Below, one piece after another: positions 24,513 through 33,722 of a stretch of DNA of 64,000 bases; within the stretch, counting starts at the first letter, position 1; every line of letters starts with the position of its first letter. The notes under the pieces are model-generated. The model was not told the origin of the DNA. It did not search any database and worked only from the letters and a program-made list of their open reading frames with translations. The stretch comes from Mycobacterium sp. ITM-2016-00316 (GTDB lineage Bacteria > Actinomycetota > Actinomycetes > Mycobacteriales > Mycobacteriaceae): NCBI RefSeq assembly GCF_002968335.2, contig NZ_CP134398.1, forward strand, positions 4,092,001 through 4,156,000, in the 5' to 3' direction. Both the position numbers and the translations under genes were made by a program.

Positions 24513-25688
24513 TCATGCCGCCACCTCGTCGGGCGCGAAGGCATACCCGTAGTCGGGCACACCGGAGCGCATCGCGACCCGCCGCAGCGCCATCCGTCCG
24601 CGGTCCCCGATGTCGACGGTGCCTGGCTGCACCCCGGTGACCTTGACCAGCGCCCGCACCCCCACCCCGTCGAGCTCGACGATCACCAGCGAGTAGGGCG
24701 TCCGCAGGCCGGGGACCGGGACGTGCACGGTCACCTCGGTGTAGACGGTGCCGGTGCGCGGTAACGGCACCAACTCATAATCGGTACCCAGCGTGCCGTC
24801 GCGGGCCACCCGGAAACGCGGTGGGAAGTCCAGTTCGTCACTGCCGGCGAAAGTGCCCGCTTCCCAACGCACCTTGGCCTCGAAGGCACGCTCATAGGCG
24901 GCCAGCGAGATCGGGATGTCCGCGCCCTTGGCGCAGGTGTACACCGGGCTGGGCCGGGCCGGGATCTCGCGGCGATGAATCGTCGCGCATCCACCGCTGA
25001 CCGTGATCCCGGACAGGATGGCCTGCTCGACGGCGACCAGCGGACCGGTCTTGCCCGTCTCGGCCAATCCGGCGAGGGCGAAAATGCCGGCGCTGGCGCC
25101 CATGGTCGGCAGCACCGGAGGATCGGGCAGACACAGTTCGGCGGCCCGGGCGTGATCGACCCCCGCCACCGCCGCCGGGGTATCCAGCCAGGCGGCCTCC
25201 AATGACGCGATCAACCCACGTTCGTGCAACAACCTCGGGTCGCCGTAGTCCTGGATGCCGCCCGCCTCGGTCCGGGTGCGCACCGGCAGACTGCGCGCCA
25301 GCCGGGCCGCGGTCCGCACCTGCAGCCCGTGTTCGGCGGTGACCAGGGCGGCGGCGCCGGCCGGATCCAGGTCCACGCCGATGATCAGCGTGCGCGGACG
25401 CGCCGAACTCAGCGCGTCGGCGGTCGCGGGTGCGCCGCCCAACCGTTCGTCGACCTCGAGTTCGGGGTCGAGCCCCAACCCGGCCAGCAGCACCGCGGCA
25501 TTACTGCTCTCGACCAGCGGCAGGTTGCGACTCACCAGCACCACGCGTTCGACGGCGCCACCGGACTCGAGCGCGGCGCGGCCGGCCTCGACGGCGAGGG
25601 TGATCGCATCCTCGTCATCGCCGGGCACCCGCCGTGTGGGGGTACCCCAGCACGGCAGGTAGGTGCCGATCGATGAAACGTAGGGCAT
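24513..25688 (-). CDS. HMG-CoA-synthase-like domain fused to DUF35 OB-fold
   Basis: A 391-residue protein. The N-terminal two thirds resemble a degenerate HMG-CoA-synthase/KAS-III-like fold (MPYVSSIGTYLPCWG opening, as in archaeal-type synthases). The last third (from about PVYTCAKGADIP) is a DUF35 OB-fold with YTEVTVHVPVPGL and LVIVELDGVGVRALVKV. In archaea, thiolase, HMG-CoA synthase and DUF35 form one complex that channels CoA intermediates; here synthase-like and DUF35 parts are fused beside a thiolase gene. I see no clear catalytic cysteine motif, so enzymatic activity is doubtful. ATG 25688 was taken; the longer frame upstream runs into the CaiB gene. Confidence 0.72.
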   Translation of the reverse strand: MPYVSSIGTYLPCWGTPTRRVPGDDEDAITLAVEAGRAALESGGAVERVVLVSRNLPLVESSNAAVLLAGLGLDPELEVDERLGGAPATADALSSARPRTLIIGVDLDPAGAAALVTAEHGLQVRTAARLARSLPVRTRTEAGGIQDYGDPRLLHERGLIASLEAAWLDTPAAVAGVDHARAAELCLPDPPVLPTMGASAGIFALAGLAETGKTGPLVAVEQAILSGITVSGGCATIHRREIPARPSPVYTCAKGADIPISLAAYERAFEAKVRWEAGTFAGSDELDFPPRFRVARDGTLGTDYELVPLPRTGTVYTEVTVHVPVPGLRTPYSLVIVELDGVGVRALVKVTGVQPGTVDIGDRGRMALRRVAMRSGVPDYGYAFAPDEVAA

Positions 25689-25717
25689 GAGCTGTGTGGG
25701 TACCTCTCGGGACGAAC

Positions 25718-26926
25718 TTAGGTAACGGCGCCTGCGGTTTTGAGCTCGATGATGCGGTCCCAGTCCAGGCCGAGTTCCAACAGGATCTCCTCGGTCTGTT
25801 CGGCGAATCCCGGAGCTCCCCCGGTACTCGGCGCGGTGACGTCGAACTGCACCGGGTTGGCCACCAGTTCGAGATCGCCGGCCTGCACGATGTACTCGTT
25901 GGACCGGATCTGGGTGTCGTTGGCGGCCTGCAGGGTGTCCTGGACGGGCGCCCACGGCCCGGCGAGGGTGGCGAAGCGCTCGCTCCATTCGGGCAGGGTG
26001 CGCTTGCGCATCGCCTCGGTGAGGATCTCGTTGGCGGCGGCGGTGTTCTCACCGATCGATTCCGCGGTGGCGAACCGAGGATCGTCGATCAACTCTTCGA
26101 GGTCCATGTGCCGGCACACGTCGGCCCAGAACTTCGTCGGTTGCATCATCACGAAGGAGATGTAGCGGTCGTCGGCGGTCGGGTACAGCCCGACGAGCGG
26201 GTTCAGTGGCGAACCCTGCGTTCCCGGCGGGAAGGCTTCCATCCGCTGATTGAGGTGATTGGTCAGCGCGACGGTGTGGCCCAGGGCCCACAGGCCGCTG
26301 CCGAGCAGCGAGACGTCCACCACCGACGGTTCACCGGTGCGCTCCCGCTTGAGCAGCGCCGCGGCGATACCGCCGGCAAGGTTCGTCCCGGAGATGGTGT
26401 CGCCGTAGGCGGGTCCCGGGGGGCCGACCATGCCCGGCGTGCCGGGTGGCGTGATGGTCGCGGCCGTCCCGGCGCGGCACCAGAACGCCGTCATGTCGTA
26501 GCCGCCCTTGCCCGACTCCTCGCCCCGCGGCCCCAGCGCGCTGCCTCTGGCGTAGATGACGTTCGGGTTCACCGTGCGGATGTCCTCGACGTCGATGCCG
26601 AATTTCTCCCGGTGCCCGGGCAGGAAGCTGGTCAGGAAAACGTCTGCGCGGCGGGCGAGTTCGAGCAGGACCTCTTTGCCCTCGGGCACCGACATGTCCA
26701 GACCGATGCTGCGCTTACCGCGATTGGCGTGCTCGATGTTCGGGTTCGGGTCACCCTCGACCCGCAGCAGACCGGTCTGGCGCAACCCGCGCTGGGGATC
26801 GCCGGTGACCGCGTGCTCGACCTTGACGACGTCGGCGCCCCATTCGGCGAGCACGGCACCCGCCGACGGGACGAACCCGTACATCGCCACTTCCAGGACC
26901 CGGATTCCGTCCAGCGGCTTGCTCAC
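25718..26926 (-). CDS. CaiB/BaiF-family CoA-transferase
   Basis: A 402-residue family III CoA-transferase that moves CoA between acyl groups through an aspartyl-CoA thioester. The N-terminal GIRVLEVAMYGFVPSAG and ANRGKRSIGLDM blocks and the catalytic region GYDMTAFWCRAG, with its Asp, are present. Overlaps the aldehyde dehydrogenase stop by four bases (ATGA). Possible role: acyl-CoA activation or CoA exchange for a substrate brought in by the mce system; a racemase such as MCR is the alternative within the family. Confidence 0.87.
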   Translation of the reverse strand: MSKPLDGIRVLEVAMYGFVPSAGAVLAEWGADVVKVEHAVTGDPQRGLRQTGLLRVEGDPNPNIEHANRGKRSIGLDMSVPEGKEVLLELARRADVFLTSFLPGHREKFGIDVEDIRTVNPNVIYARGSALGPRGEESGKGGYDMTAFWCRAGTAATITPPGTPGMVGPPGPAYGDTISGTNLAGGIAAALLKRERTGEPSVVDVSLLGSGLWALGHTVALTNHLNQRMEAFPPGTQGSPLNPLVGLYPTADDRYISFVMMQPTKFWADVCRHMDLEELIDDPRFATAESIGENTAAANEILTEAMRKRTLPEWSERFATLAGPWAPVQDTLQAANDTQIRSNEYIVQAGDLELVANPVQFDVTAPSTGGAPGFAEQTEEILLELGLDWDRIIELKTAGAVT

Positions 26927-28434
26927 GCCGGCACCACCGGAACGGCGAACGTCTTGCCCTCCAGGAACTCTTCGAGTCCGGCCACACCCATCTCACGCCC
27001 GATACCGGATTGCTTGAACCCACCGAAGGGGCTGTCCGGGCTGAAGTAGTTGCCGCCGTTGATCGAGAAGGTGCCGGTACGGATGCGCCGCGCGACCGCG
27101 AGCGCACGCTCCTGGCTGCCGAACACCGCGCCGGACAGTCCATAGATGGAGTTGTTCGCGATCCGCACCGCGTCGTCGTCATCGTCGTAGGCGATGATCA
27201 CCAGGACCGGGCCGAACACCTCTTCCTGGGCGATCTCACTGTCGGGGTCGACATCGGTGAGCAGGGTCGGTGTGTAGAAGTAGCCCGGCCCCTTCTTCTC
27301 GCCACCGGTCACCAGTGTTGCCCCGGCGGCGACGGCTCGCTGGACCATGGCGTCGACCTTGTCGCGCTGTTTCTCGCTGATGAGTGGACCCATGTAAGTG
27401 GACGGGTCGGTCGGATCTCCATAGCGCACATGCCCGAAGTTGGCCTTCACCAGTTCGACGATCTCGTCGTGGTGCGTGCGCGGCACCAGCAGACGTGAGG
27501 TCAGCGCGCAGCCCTGGCCGGCGTGGGTCACCATGCTGAACGCGGAGAACAGTGCGGCGGTACCGAAGTCGGCATCGTCGAGGACGATCGCGGCCGACTT
27601 GCCACCGAGTTCGAGGAAGACCTTCTTGAGCGTGGTGCTCGCCGCGGCCATGATCGCCCGGCCGGTCGGCGTGGAGCCGGTGAAGGTGACCATGTCGACG
27701 TCGGGATCGGTGGTCAGCACGGCACCGACTTGCGGGTCGGCCCCGCTGATGACGTTGACGACGCCGGCCGGGATGTCGGTGTGGTTGGCGATCAGCTCGC
27801 CGAGGGCCAGGGTGATCAGCGGGGTGTCCGGGGCGGCCTTGAGCACGACGGTGCATCCGGCGGCCAGCGCGGGCGCCAGCTTGGCCAGCGCCAGCTGGTT
27901 CGGATAGTTGTAGGCGATGATCGCGGCCACCACGCCGCCGGCTTCCTTCTCGACCCAGCGGTGATGCTGCTGCCCGCGGCTCTCGACGTGACCGAGGTCC
28001 TCGGTGAGCGGGTAGTCGCGCAACAGGTTCGTGTAGTACTCGACGATCGCGATCGGCTGATCCAGCTGCGCGCCCAGGTTCAGCGCGGCGGTGGCACCCA
28101 CCTCCGCGGTGGTCAGCGCGGCGAGTTCGTCGCGGTTGGCCAGCAGTGCGGCGTGGAACTGCTCGAGGCATCGCACCCGCAGGGCCACATCGGTGGCCCA
28201 GCCGGAGCCGTCGAAGGCGCGCCGCGCCGCGGCGACGGCGGCCTCGGCATCGGCGACCGATGCGTCCGGCGCGTAGCCGAGCACCTCGCCGGTGGCGGGG
28301 TTCAGCGTGGCGAAGGTGCGGGCGGCGTCGACGAGTTGTCCGTCGATCAGCATTCGCCGATCGGCCTTCGTAGTGGCTTCTTCGCTGACCGAATCACTGC
28401 CGCTCGGGGCGGTGATCGTGGGGGTCTCCGACAT
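26923..28434 (-). CDS. NAD(P)-dependent aldehyde dehydrogenase
   Basis: About 503 residues. Conserved ALDH features: the cofactor site FTGSTPTGRAIM, the general-base glutamate in LELGGKSA, and the nucleophilic cysteine in HAGQGCALTSR. It would oxidise an aldehyde to a carboxylic acid, consistent with P450 or alcohol dehydrogenase products feeding CoA activation. ATG 28434 has an AGGAG box four bases upstream. First gene of the long minus-strand transcript leading into the mce operon; a TGAGAAT-type dyad lies 18-34 bases upstream. Confidence 0.92.
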   Translation of the reverse strand: MSETPTITAPSGSDSVSEEATTKADRRMLIDGQLVDAARTFATLNPATGEVLGYAPDASVADAEAAVAAARRAFDGSGWATDVALRVRCLEQFHAALLANRDELAALTTAEVGATAALNLGAQLDQPIAIVEYYTNLLRDYPLTEDLGHVESRGQQHHRWVEKEAGGVVAAIIAYNYPNQLALAKLAPALAAGCTVVLKAAPDTPLITLALGELIANHTDIPAGVVNVISGADPQVGAVLTTDPDVDMVTFTGSTPTGRAIMAAASTTLKKVFLELGGKSAAIVLDDADFGTAALFSAFSMVTHAGQGCALTSRLLVPRTHHDEIVELVKANFGHVRYGDPTDPSTYMGPLISEKQRDKVDAMVQRAVAAGATLVTGGEKKGPGYFYTPTLLTDVDPDSEIAQEEVFGPVLVIIAYDDDDDAVRIANNSIYGLSGAVFGSQERALAVARRIRTGTFSINGGNYFSPDSPFGGFKQSGIGREMGVAGLEEFLEGKTFAVPVVPA

Positions 28435-28451
28435 CAGGCTCCTCACTGTGA

Positions 28452-28468
28452 TGGAAATTTCATTCTCA
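28452..28468. promoter_or_regulatory. TGAGAAT-type operator upstream of aldehyde dehydrogenase-mce transcript
   Basis: TGGAAAT-TTC-ATTCTCA matches 12 of 14 dyad positions. Minus-strand promoter boxes TTGCGT and TAAGAT, 16 bases apart, lie just upstream, placing the dyad near the transcription start. Confidence 0.5.
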
Positions 28469-28604
28469 TCAGGGGCGAATCTTACATCCGGTTCATGAGA
28501 ACGCAAGAAAGTGTAGATGCGCTAGTCGTATACCCCGAGCTGGCTTCTGGGCCAAACCTTTGTTCCCTAATTCAGGCCCGCCGATCTTGCGGTATCGCCC
28601 GACC

Positions 28605-28621
28605 CGAGAGTACGGTTCTCA
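28605..28621. promoter_or_regulatory. TGAGAAT-type operator upstream of SDR-P450 operon
   Basis: CGAGAGT-ACG-GTTCTCA matches 11 of 14 dyad positions and lies about 55 bases before the first SDR gene, in the region divergent from the aldehyde dehydrogenase promoter. A CATAAT -10-like box overlaps its right end. Confidence 0.4.
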
Positions 28622-28673
28622 TAATCGAAAGGGCGATTCTTGAGATCGCCGCCACACCGAGGAGGCCTCACAG

Positions 28674-29375
28674 GTGAAGAACGCTGTCGTGACAGGCGGC
28701 GGGTCGGGCATCGGACGTGCGATCGCCGACCGTCTGCGCGCGGATGGTTACCACGTCGCCACCCTCGACCTGAACCCCTCGGATACACCGAACGCGTTCA
28801 TCGCGAACGTGACCGACCGCGCCGCCGTTGACGAGGCGCTGAACGGCATCCGCGACCAGCTCGGCCCGGTCTCGATCCTGGTCAACGCCGCCGGCCTGGA
28901 CAGCTTCCGCCGGTTCACCGACACCACCTTCGAGCAGTGGCAGCGGGTCATCGACGTCAACCTCAACGGCACGTTCCACTGCATCCAGGCCGTTCTGCCG
29001 GAGATGGTCGAGGCCGGCTGGGGACGCATCGTGAACATCTCCTCCTCCAGCACCCACTCGGGGCAGCCCTTCATGGCGCCCTACGTCGCGGCCAAATCCG
29101 CGGTCAACGGGTTGACGAAATCGCTGGCGCTGGAATACGGGCCGATGGGCATCACCGTCAACGCCGTCCCGCCCGGCTTCATCGACACCCCGATGCTGCG
29201 CAAGGCCGAGGACCGCGGGTTCCTCGGCGATACCGAGAAGCAGATCGAGCAGACCCCGGTGCGCCGGATGGGCAAGCCCGAGGACATCGCTGCGGCCTGT
29301 GCCTTCTTCATCTCCGAAGAGGCGAGCTACATCACCGGACAGATCCTGGGCGTCAACGGCGGCCGGAACACCTAG
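28674..29375 (+). CDS. Short-chain dehydrogenase/reductase (SDR)
   Basis: A 233-residue classical SDR oxidising or reducing a hydroxyl/keto group with NAD(P). Cofactor motif TGGGSGIGRA at residues 8-17, NAAG at about 66-69, catalytic Ser in NISSSSTHSG and the Tyr-Lys pair in YVAAKSA. GTG 28674 follows a GGAGG box. Nineteen bases upstream of the second SDR and part of the operon SDR-SDR-ferredoxin-P450. The acidic residue after the second strand (TLDLN) favours NAD over NADP. Confidence 0.9.
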   Translation: MKNAVVTGGGSGIGRAIADRLRADGYHVATLDLNPSDTPNAFIANVTDRAAVDEALNGIRDQLGPVSILVNAAGLDSFRRFTDTTFEQWQRVIDVNLNGTFHCIQAVLPEMVEAGWGRIVNISSSSTHSGQPFMAPYVAAKSAVNGLTKSLALEYGPMGITVNAVPPGFIDTPMLRKAEDRGFLGDTEKQIEQTPVRRMGKPEDIAAACAFFISEEASYITGQILGVNGGRNT

Positions 29376-29393
29376 AAGCGAGAAGGGCTGAAC

Positions 29394-30275
29394 ATGGGGA
29401 GCACGGGAAACACTGCAGGCCGGGTAGCCGGAAAAGTCGCATTCATCACCGGTGCGGCCCGCGGTCAGGGCCGCAGCCACGCAATTCGGCTGGCCGAAGA
29501 GGGCGCCGACATCATCGCCGTCGACATCTGTAAGAACTACGACACCGTCGGCTACGCCATGGCCACGGCAGAGGACCTCGAAGAGACCAAGAACTACGTC
29601 GAAAAGACCGGCCGCCGCATCGTCACAGCCCAGGCCGACGTTCGCAACGAGGCCGAGTTGCGCGGCGCGCTGGAGGCCGGACTCGCCGAACTCGGCAAGG
29701 TCGACATCGTCGTCGCGCAGGCCGGCGTCGCCGCCATGAAGGGCCAGCCGCCGATGCAGGCCTGGACCGATGGCATCAACACCAACTTCGTCGGCACCAT
29801 CAATGCCATCCAGGTGGCGCTGCCGCATCTGACCGAGGGGGCCTCGATCGTGGCGACCGCCTCAGCGGCCGCACTGATGGACGCCCACAACAAGCCCAAC
29901 CCAGGCGGCGACCCGGGCGGTATGGGCTACATGGTCAGCAAGCGCCTCATCTCCGAATACGTGCACTACCTGGCCACCGAACTCGCCGTCCGCGGCATCC
30001 GCGCCAATGTCATCCATCCGACCAACTGCAACACCGACATGCTGCAGAGCGAACCGATGTACCGGTCCTTCCGACCGGACCTGGAGAACCCGACCCGCGC
30101 CGATGCCGAGCCGGTTTTCAGCGTGCAGCAGGCCATGAAGGTGAATTACATCGAGCCCGAGGACATCAGCAACGCCGTGCTGTGGCTGGCCTCCGACGAG
30201 TCCCGATTCGTCACCGGCATGCAGTTGCGCGTCGATGCGGGCGGATACCTCAAGTGGTACGACTACCACGTCTGA
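29394..30275 (+). CDS. SDR, mycofactocin-coupled type
   Basis: A 293-residue SDR with the longer form typical of mycofactocin-coupled SDRs: TGAARGQGRSHAIRLAEEGADI at the cofactor site followed by an insertion (NYDTVGYAMATAEDL), and catalytic YMVSKRL. In this group the nicotinamide is not released and electrons pass to mycofactocin, as known for actinobacterial alcohol oxidation. Its place before a ferredoxin and P450 suggests it oxidises the alcohol made by the P450. Fusion of cofactor role is by family knowledge; no mycofactocin synthesis genes are in this window. Confidence 0.88.
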   Translation: MGSTGNTAGRVAGKVAFITGAARGQGRSHAIRLAEEGADIIAVDICKNYDTVGYAMATAEDLEETKNYVEKTGRRIVTAQADVRNEAELRGALEAGLAELGKVDIVVAQAGVAAMKGQPPMQAWTDGINTNFVGTINAIQVALPHLTEGASIVATASAAALMDAHNKPNPGGDPGGMGYMVSKRLISEYVHYLATELAVRGIRANVIHPTNCNTDMLQSEPMYRSFRPDLENPTRADAEPVFSVQQAMKVNYIEPEDISNAVLWLASDESRFVTGMQLRVDAGGYLKWYDYHV

Positions 30276-30309
30276 TGGCGCAACCAAACATCCGGAAGGA
30301 GCTGGCGCA

Positions 30310-30501
30310 GTGAAGGTTTCGGTCGACGGAAGCCGCTGCCAGGGGCACACCCTGTGCGCGATGATCGCCCCCGACTCGTTCGAACTCGACGATGTCGACG
30401 GTCACGCCTCACCCACCTCGGAAGTGGTGCCTGCCGATCAGGAGGATGCGGTCAACGAGGCGGTGCACTCCTGCCCGGAGCAGGCGATCGTCGTCGAATG
30501 A
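30310..30501 (+). CDS. Ferredoxin, 3Fe-4S type, P450 partner
   Basis: A 63-residue ferredoxin starting at GTG 30310 with a GGAAGGAG box. Cluster ligands are in RCQGHTLC (C10, C16) and SCPEQA near the end; the central position that would hold the second ligand of a 4Fe-4S cluster is His, the usual mycobacterial P450-ferredoxin pattern CxxHxxC. It is 65 bases upstream of a P450 gene and would pass single electrons to it. Confidence 0.92.
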   Translation: MKVSVDGSRCQGHTLCAMIAPDSFELDDVDGHASPTSEVVPADQEDAVNEAVHSCPEQAIVVE

Positions 30502-30566
30502 CGCCGCCGTCGATGACTTGCTCACCAGAGCGCCGTCCACACCACTGAATCAAGGGAGACACCGCC

Positions 30567-31934
30567 GTGAGTACCGAGGCCGCCACCGATGACGCGCGTA
30601 AGCGGAACACGTACCACTTCGACCGGCACACACCCGAGTACCGGCTGCAGTTCGAGAAGATCACCGAGGAGATGCAGTCCCGGTGCCCGATGGCGTGGAC
30701 CGACGTCTACGACGGCCATTGGGTCGCCGCGGACAGCAAGCATGTCTTCGAGCTGGCCCGCTGCCCGGTGGTGTCCAACGACCACGACCTCACCGGCGAG
30801 GGCACCGGCTACGACGGCATCAGCATTCCGGTCGCCAGCCGCGCCAAGACGGTGCGCGGCGGCATCCTGGAGATGGACGAGCCCGACCACAGCACCTACC
30901 GCGGCGCACTGAACCCCTACCTGTCGCCGGCGGCCATCAAGCGCTGGGTCCCGTTCGTCGACGAGATCACCCGCGCGGCACTCGACGAGCACATCGAGAC
31001 CGGCGAGATCGACTTCGTCGACCACCTCGCCAACGTCGTGCCCGCCGTGCTGACTCTGGCCATGATGGGGCTGGACCTCAAGAAGTGGCACGTCTACAGC
31101 GAGCCCACGCACGCCTCGGTCTACACCCCCGAGCACTCGCCGGACCGCGAGAAGATCAACGAGATGCACCGTGAGATGGGCATCGACCTGCTCACCAACA
31201 TGTTCGCCTTCAAGGAGAACCCGAAGCCAGGCCTGATCAACGCTCTGCTGCAGCTGCGCATCGACGGTGAGCCCGCGCCCGATATGGAGATCCTGGGCAA
31301 CCTGGGCCTGATCATCGGCGGTGGGTTCGACACCACCACCGCGCTGACGGCGCACGCGCTGGAGTGGCTGGGCGAGAACCCCGATCAGCGCAGCCTGCTC
31401 AGCCGGGAACGGGACACCCTGCTCAACCCCGCCACCGAGGAGTTCCTGCGCTTCTTCACACCGGCCCCCGGGGACGGACGCACCTTCGCCGCGGACGTCG
31501 AGGTCGAGGGCACCCAGTTCAAGGAGGGTGAGCGGCTGTGGATCTCGTGGGCGATGGCAAACCGCGATCCCTCCGTCTTCGAAGACCCCAACACGATCAT
31601 CATGGACCGCAAGGGCAACCGGCACTTCAGCTTCGGAATCGGCGTGCACCGCTGCGTGGGCTCCAACGTGGCCCGCACGGTGTTCAAATCGATGCTGACC
31701 GCGGTGCTCGACCGGATGCCGGACTACACATGCGATCCCGCGGGCACCGTGCACTACGACAGCATCGGTGTCATCCAGGGCATGCGGAAGCTGCCCGCCA
31801 CCTTCACACCGGGCAAAAAGCTCGGGCCCGGTCTGGACGAGACACTGGACAACCTGCAGCGCATCTGCGACGAGCAGGAACTGGCCCGGCCGATCACCGA
31901 GCGCAAGGAGACCGCGGTCATCGACTGGAAGTGA
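30567..31934 (+). CDS. Cytochrome P450 with adjacent ferredoxin
   Basis: A 455-residue P450, longer than its neighbours by an N-terminal extension and a C-terminal tail of about 60 residues after the haem loop. I-helix IGGGFDTTTAL has Gly-Gly-Gly-Phe-Asp-Thr in place of the usual AGxET, the K-helix is EEFLRFF, and the haem loop FGIGVHRCVGSN holds the cysteine. Last gene of the SDR-SDR-ferredoxin-P450 operon, so oxidation to alcohol and then ketone or aldehyde in one operon is plausible. Confidence 0.94.
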   Translation: MSTEAATDDARKRNTYHFDRHTPEYRLQFEKITEEMQSRCPMAWTDVYDGHWVAADSKHVFELARCPVVSNDHDLTGEGTGYDGISIPVASRAKTVRGGILEMDEPDHSTYRGALNPYLSPAAIKRWVPFVDEITRAALDEHIETGEIDFVDHLANVVPAVLTLAMMGLDLKKWHVYSEPTHASVYTPEHSPDREKINEMHREMGIDLLTNMFAFKENPKPGLINALLQLRIDGEPAPDMEILGNLGLIIGGGFDTTTALTAHALEWLGENPDQRSLLSRERDTLLNPATEEFLRFFTPAPGDGRTFAADVEVEGTQFKEGERLWISWAMANRDPSVFEDPNTIIMDRKGNRHFSFGIGVHRCVGSNVARTVFKSMLTAVLDRMPDYTCDPAGTVHYDSIGVIQGMRKLPATFTPGKKLGPGLDETLDNLQRICDEQELARPITERKETAVIDWK

Positions 31935-32126
31935 TGCCGCCGAATTCGGACACCCGGATCGGGGAACTTCACCCGTTTGACCAGCGTTACCCCTGGGTAA
32001 TGGACTTGCGTGGAGCACCGGCGCTCCTGTTAGCCTTTTGATCAGAAGATCTGTAACAAATTAGATGTCCTCCACGACAAGGAGGATGTCGCCCGAATCA
32101 GTCGGGTGGGGAAAGGTAAAAACCAC

Positions 32127-32465
32127 ATGCTCAAGGTGTCGCGCACGAAGCTTGCCGTCGTGATTGGCGGTCTGGCTCTGTCGGTGCCGATGTCGGTCGG
32201 GATCGCCTCAGCCCAGCCCGACCTCGGTCCTGTCATCAACACGACCTGTACCTATGACCAGGTGTGGGCCGCCATGAACGCGGAGCGCCCCGACCTGGCC
32301 GCGCAGTTCAACGCCCAGCCGATGGCGCTGGGGATGCTGCGCAGCTTCCTGAACTCCAGTCCGGCGGACCGCCAGGGCACGGTCAATCAGATCGCCGCCT
32401 ACCCGGGCGCGCAGAGCTACCTGGGAGCCACCCTCCAGTTGGCCGGAAGCTGCAACAACTACTGA
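32127..32465 (+). CDS. Hemophore-related exported protein
   Basis: A 112-residue precursor: signal peptide (about residues 1-30) ending ASAQPD, then a small helical domain with two cysteines (NTTCTYDQV and AGSCNNY) expected to pair, and the FLNSSPADRQ motif typical of the mycobacterial hemophore-related family (Rv0203-like). Family members bind haem outside the cell, but many paralogues have unknown ligands. ATG 32127 was preferred over an in-frame GTG seven codons upstream. Its leader of over 100 bases holds small hairpins (TCCTCC/GGAGGA and CCCGA/TCGGG) of unknown meaning. A strong terminator follows. Confidence 0.8.
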   Translation: MLKVSRTKLAVVIGGLALSVPMSVGIASAQPDLGPVINTTCTYDQVWAAMNAERPDLAAQFNAQPMALGMLRSFLNSSPADRQGTVNQIAAYPGAQSYLGATLQLAGSCNNY

Positions 32466-32479
32466 GTCGTCGCAAGCCG

Positions 32480-32519
32480 AAAAAGTCCCGCCTTCCGGTA
32501 TCGGAGGGCGGGACTTTTT
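32480..32519. terminator. Intrinsic terminator hairpin
   Basis: Arms AAAAAGTCCCGCC (32480-32492) and GGCGGGACTTTTT (32507-32519) pair perfectly and extend inward with TCC/GGA around a six-base loop. The A- and T-runs on both sides make it a bidirectional terminator between the hemophore-like gene and the convergent acyl-CoA dehydrogenase gene. Confidence 0.85.
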
Positions 32520-32534
32520 CGTGCGGGCTGCCCG

Positions 32535-33722
32535 CTAACCGCGGGGCAACCCCAGCACCTGTTGGGCGATGATGTTGCGCTGGATCTCCGACGTGCCGCC
32601 CGCGATGGTCCCCGAGAAACTGCGTGCATAGCGCTCGAACCAGCTCGCGTAATAGTGGTCCAGGTTCATGTGGGCGTACGGTCCGCTGAACGACGGGTGG
32701 ATCAGCCCTTCCGGCCCGGCCGCGACGAGCGCGTTGTTCGCCGCCCGCAGCTCCGCCTCGGCGCCGAGCAGCTTGGGCACCGACACCGCCGCGACGTCGA
32801 CCTCCCCGCGGGCCGCCTTGGCCAACCCCACCGATCCCAGCAACCGCAGCGCCTGATAATCCATGATGGTCGACGCCAGCTGATCGCGCTCCAGCGGTGT
32901 GGAGGGCTTGAAATCGCCGATCGAGTTGGCGATCCGGTCCGCAAACCCCAGCCACATCATGGTGCGCTCGTGGCCCAGCGACCCGTTGGCCACCTTCCAG
33001 CCGCCGTTGAGCGGGCCGACAAGATTCTCCGCGGGGACCCGCACATCGGCGAAGAAGACCTCGTTGAAGTCCTTGTTCTCCTCGCCGGTGAGATCGGCGA
33101 ACGGCCGGCACACCACACCGTCGGTATCGGTCGGGATGATGAGTACGCTGATGCCCTTGTGCTTGGGCGCGTCGGGATCGGTACGCACGAAGGTCAGCAG
33201 CCAGTCGGCGTCATGCGCCCCCGAGGTCCAGACCTTCTGCCCGTTGACCACGAAGTGGTCGCCATCTGAATCAGTGGAGCGAACGGCCTTGGTGCGCAAG
33301 GACGCCAGATCGGACCCCGCACTGGGTTCACTCATGCCCAACGAGGCGGTGCGCTCTCCCTTGAGCACCGGCACCGCCCACTGCTGCTTCTGTTCGTCGG
33401 TACCGAAGGTCAGCAGCGACGCGGCGATGATGTTGACGCCCTGGGGGTTGAAGCTGTGGTAAATCCGTCGCCGGCACAGCTCTTCGAGATGCACGAAGCT
33501 TTGCAGCACCGATGCGTTGCGGCCGCCGAACTCCGGCGGCTGGGCCGGCAGCAGCCAACCGTTGTCGAACAGCAGGCGCTGCCAGTCGCGGGCCCATTGC
33601 GGCATGTGCGATACCGACCGCGGACGCTCCAGAGTGTCTGCCGCAGAGGGTAAGTGAGCGTCGAGGAAGGCCGAGAACTCGGCGCGGAACTCTTCGACGT
33701 CGGGATCAAATTCGAGTTGCAT
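32535..33722 (-). CDS. Acyl-CoA dehydrogenase, large subunit of a FadE pair
   Basis: A 395-residue acyl-CoA dehydrogenase. FAD- and substrate-binding blocks are clear: LGMSEPSAGSDLASLRTKAV, NGQKVWTSGAHDAD and the C-terminal FSGTIAGGTSEIQRNIIAQQVLGLPRG. ATG 33722 (GAGGAG box) lies inside the 3' end of the preceding FadE gene, overlapping by 17 bases. Size and pairing with a 342-residue partner match the alpha2beta2 heteromeric FadEs used for steroid side chains and ring remnants (ChsE1-ChsE2 type), in which each subunit alone is incomplete. Confidence 0.9.
   Translation of the reverse strand: MQLEFDPDVEEFRAEFSAFLDAHLPSAADTLERPRSVSHMPQWARDWQRLLFDNGWLLPAQPPEFGGRNASVLQSFVHLEELCRRRIYHSFNPQGVNIIAASLLTFGTDEQKQQWAVPVLKGERTASLGMSEPSAGSDLASLRTKAVRSTDSDGDHFVVNGQKVWTSGAHDADWLLTFVRTDPDAPKHKGISVLIIPTDTDGVVCRPFADLTGEENKDFNEVFFADVRVPAENLVGPLNGGWKVANGSLGHERTMMWLGFADRIANSIGDFKPSTPLERDQLASTIMDYQALRLLGSVGLAKAARGEVDVAAVSVPKLLGAEAELRAANNALVAAGPEGLIHPSFSGPYAHMNLDHYYASWFERYARSFSGTIAGGTSEIQRNIIAQQVLGLPRG

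Noticed and set aside
30522..32018. 498-residue minus-strand open frame
   Set aside because: Antisense to the P450 at 30.6-31.9 kb, which has the haem loop and ExxR motif.
32038..32126. Riboswitch in the hemophore-like leader
   Set aside because: Small hairpins and a GTAACAAATTAG stretch are present, but I could not match them to a known class by eye.
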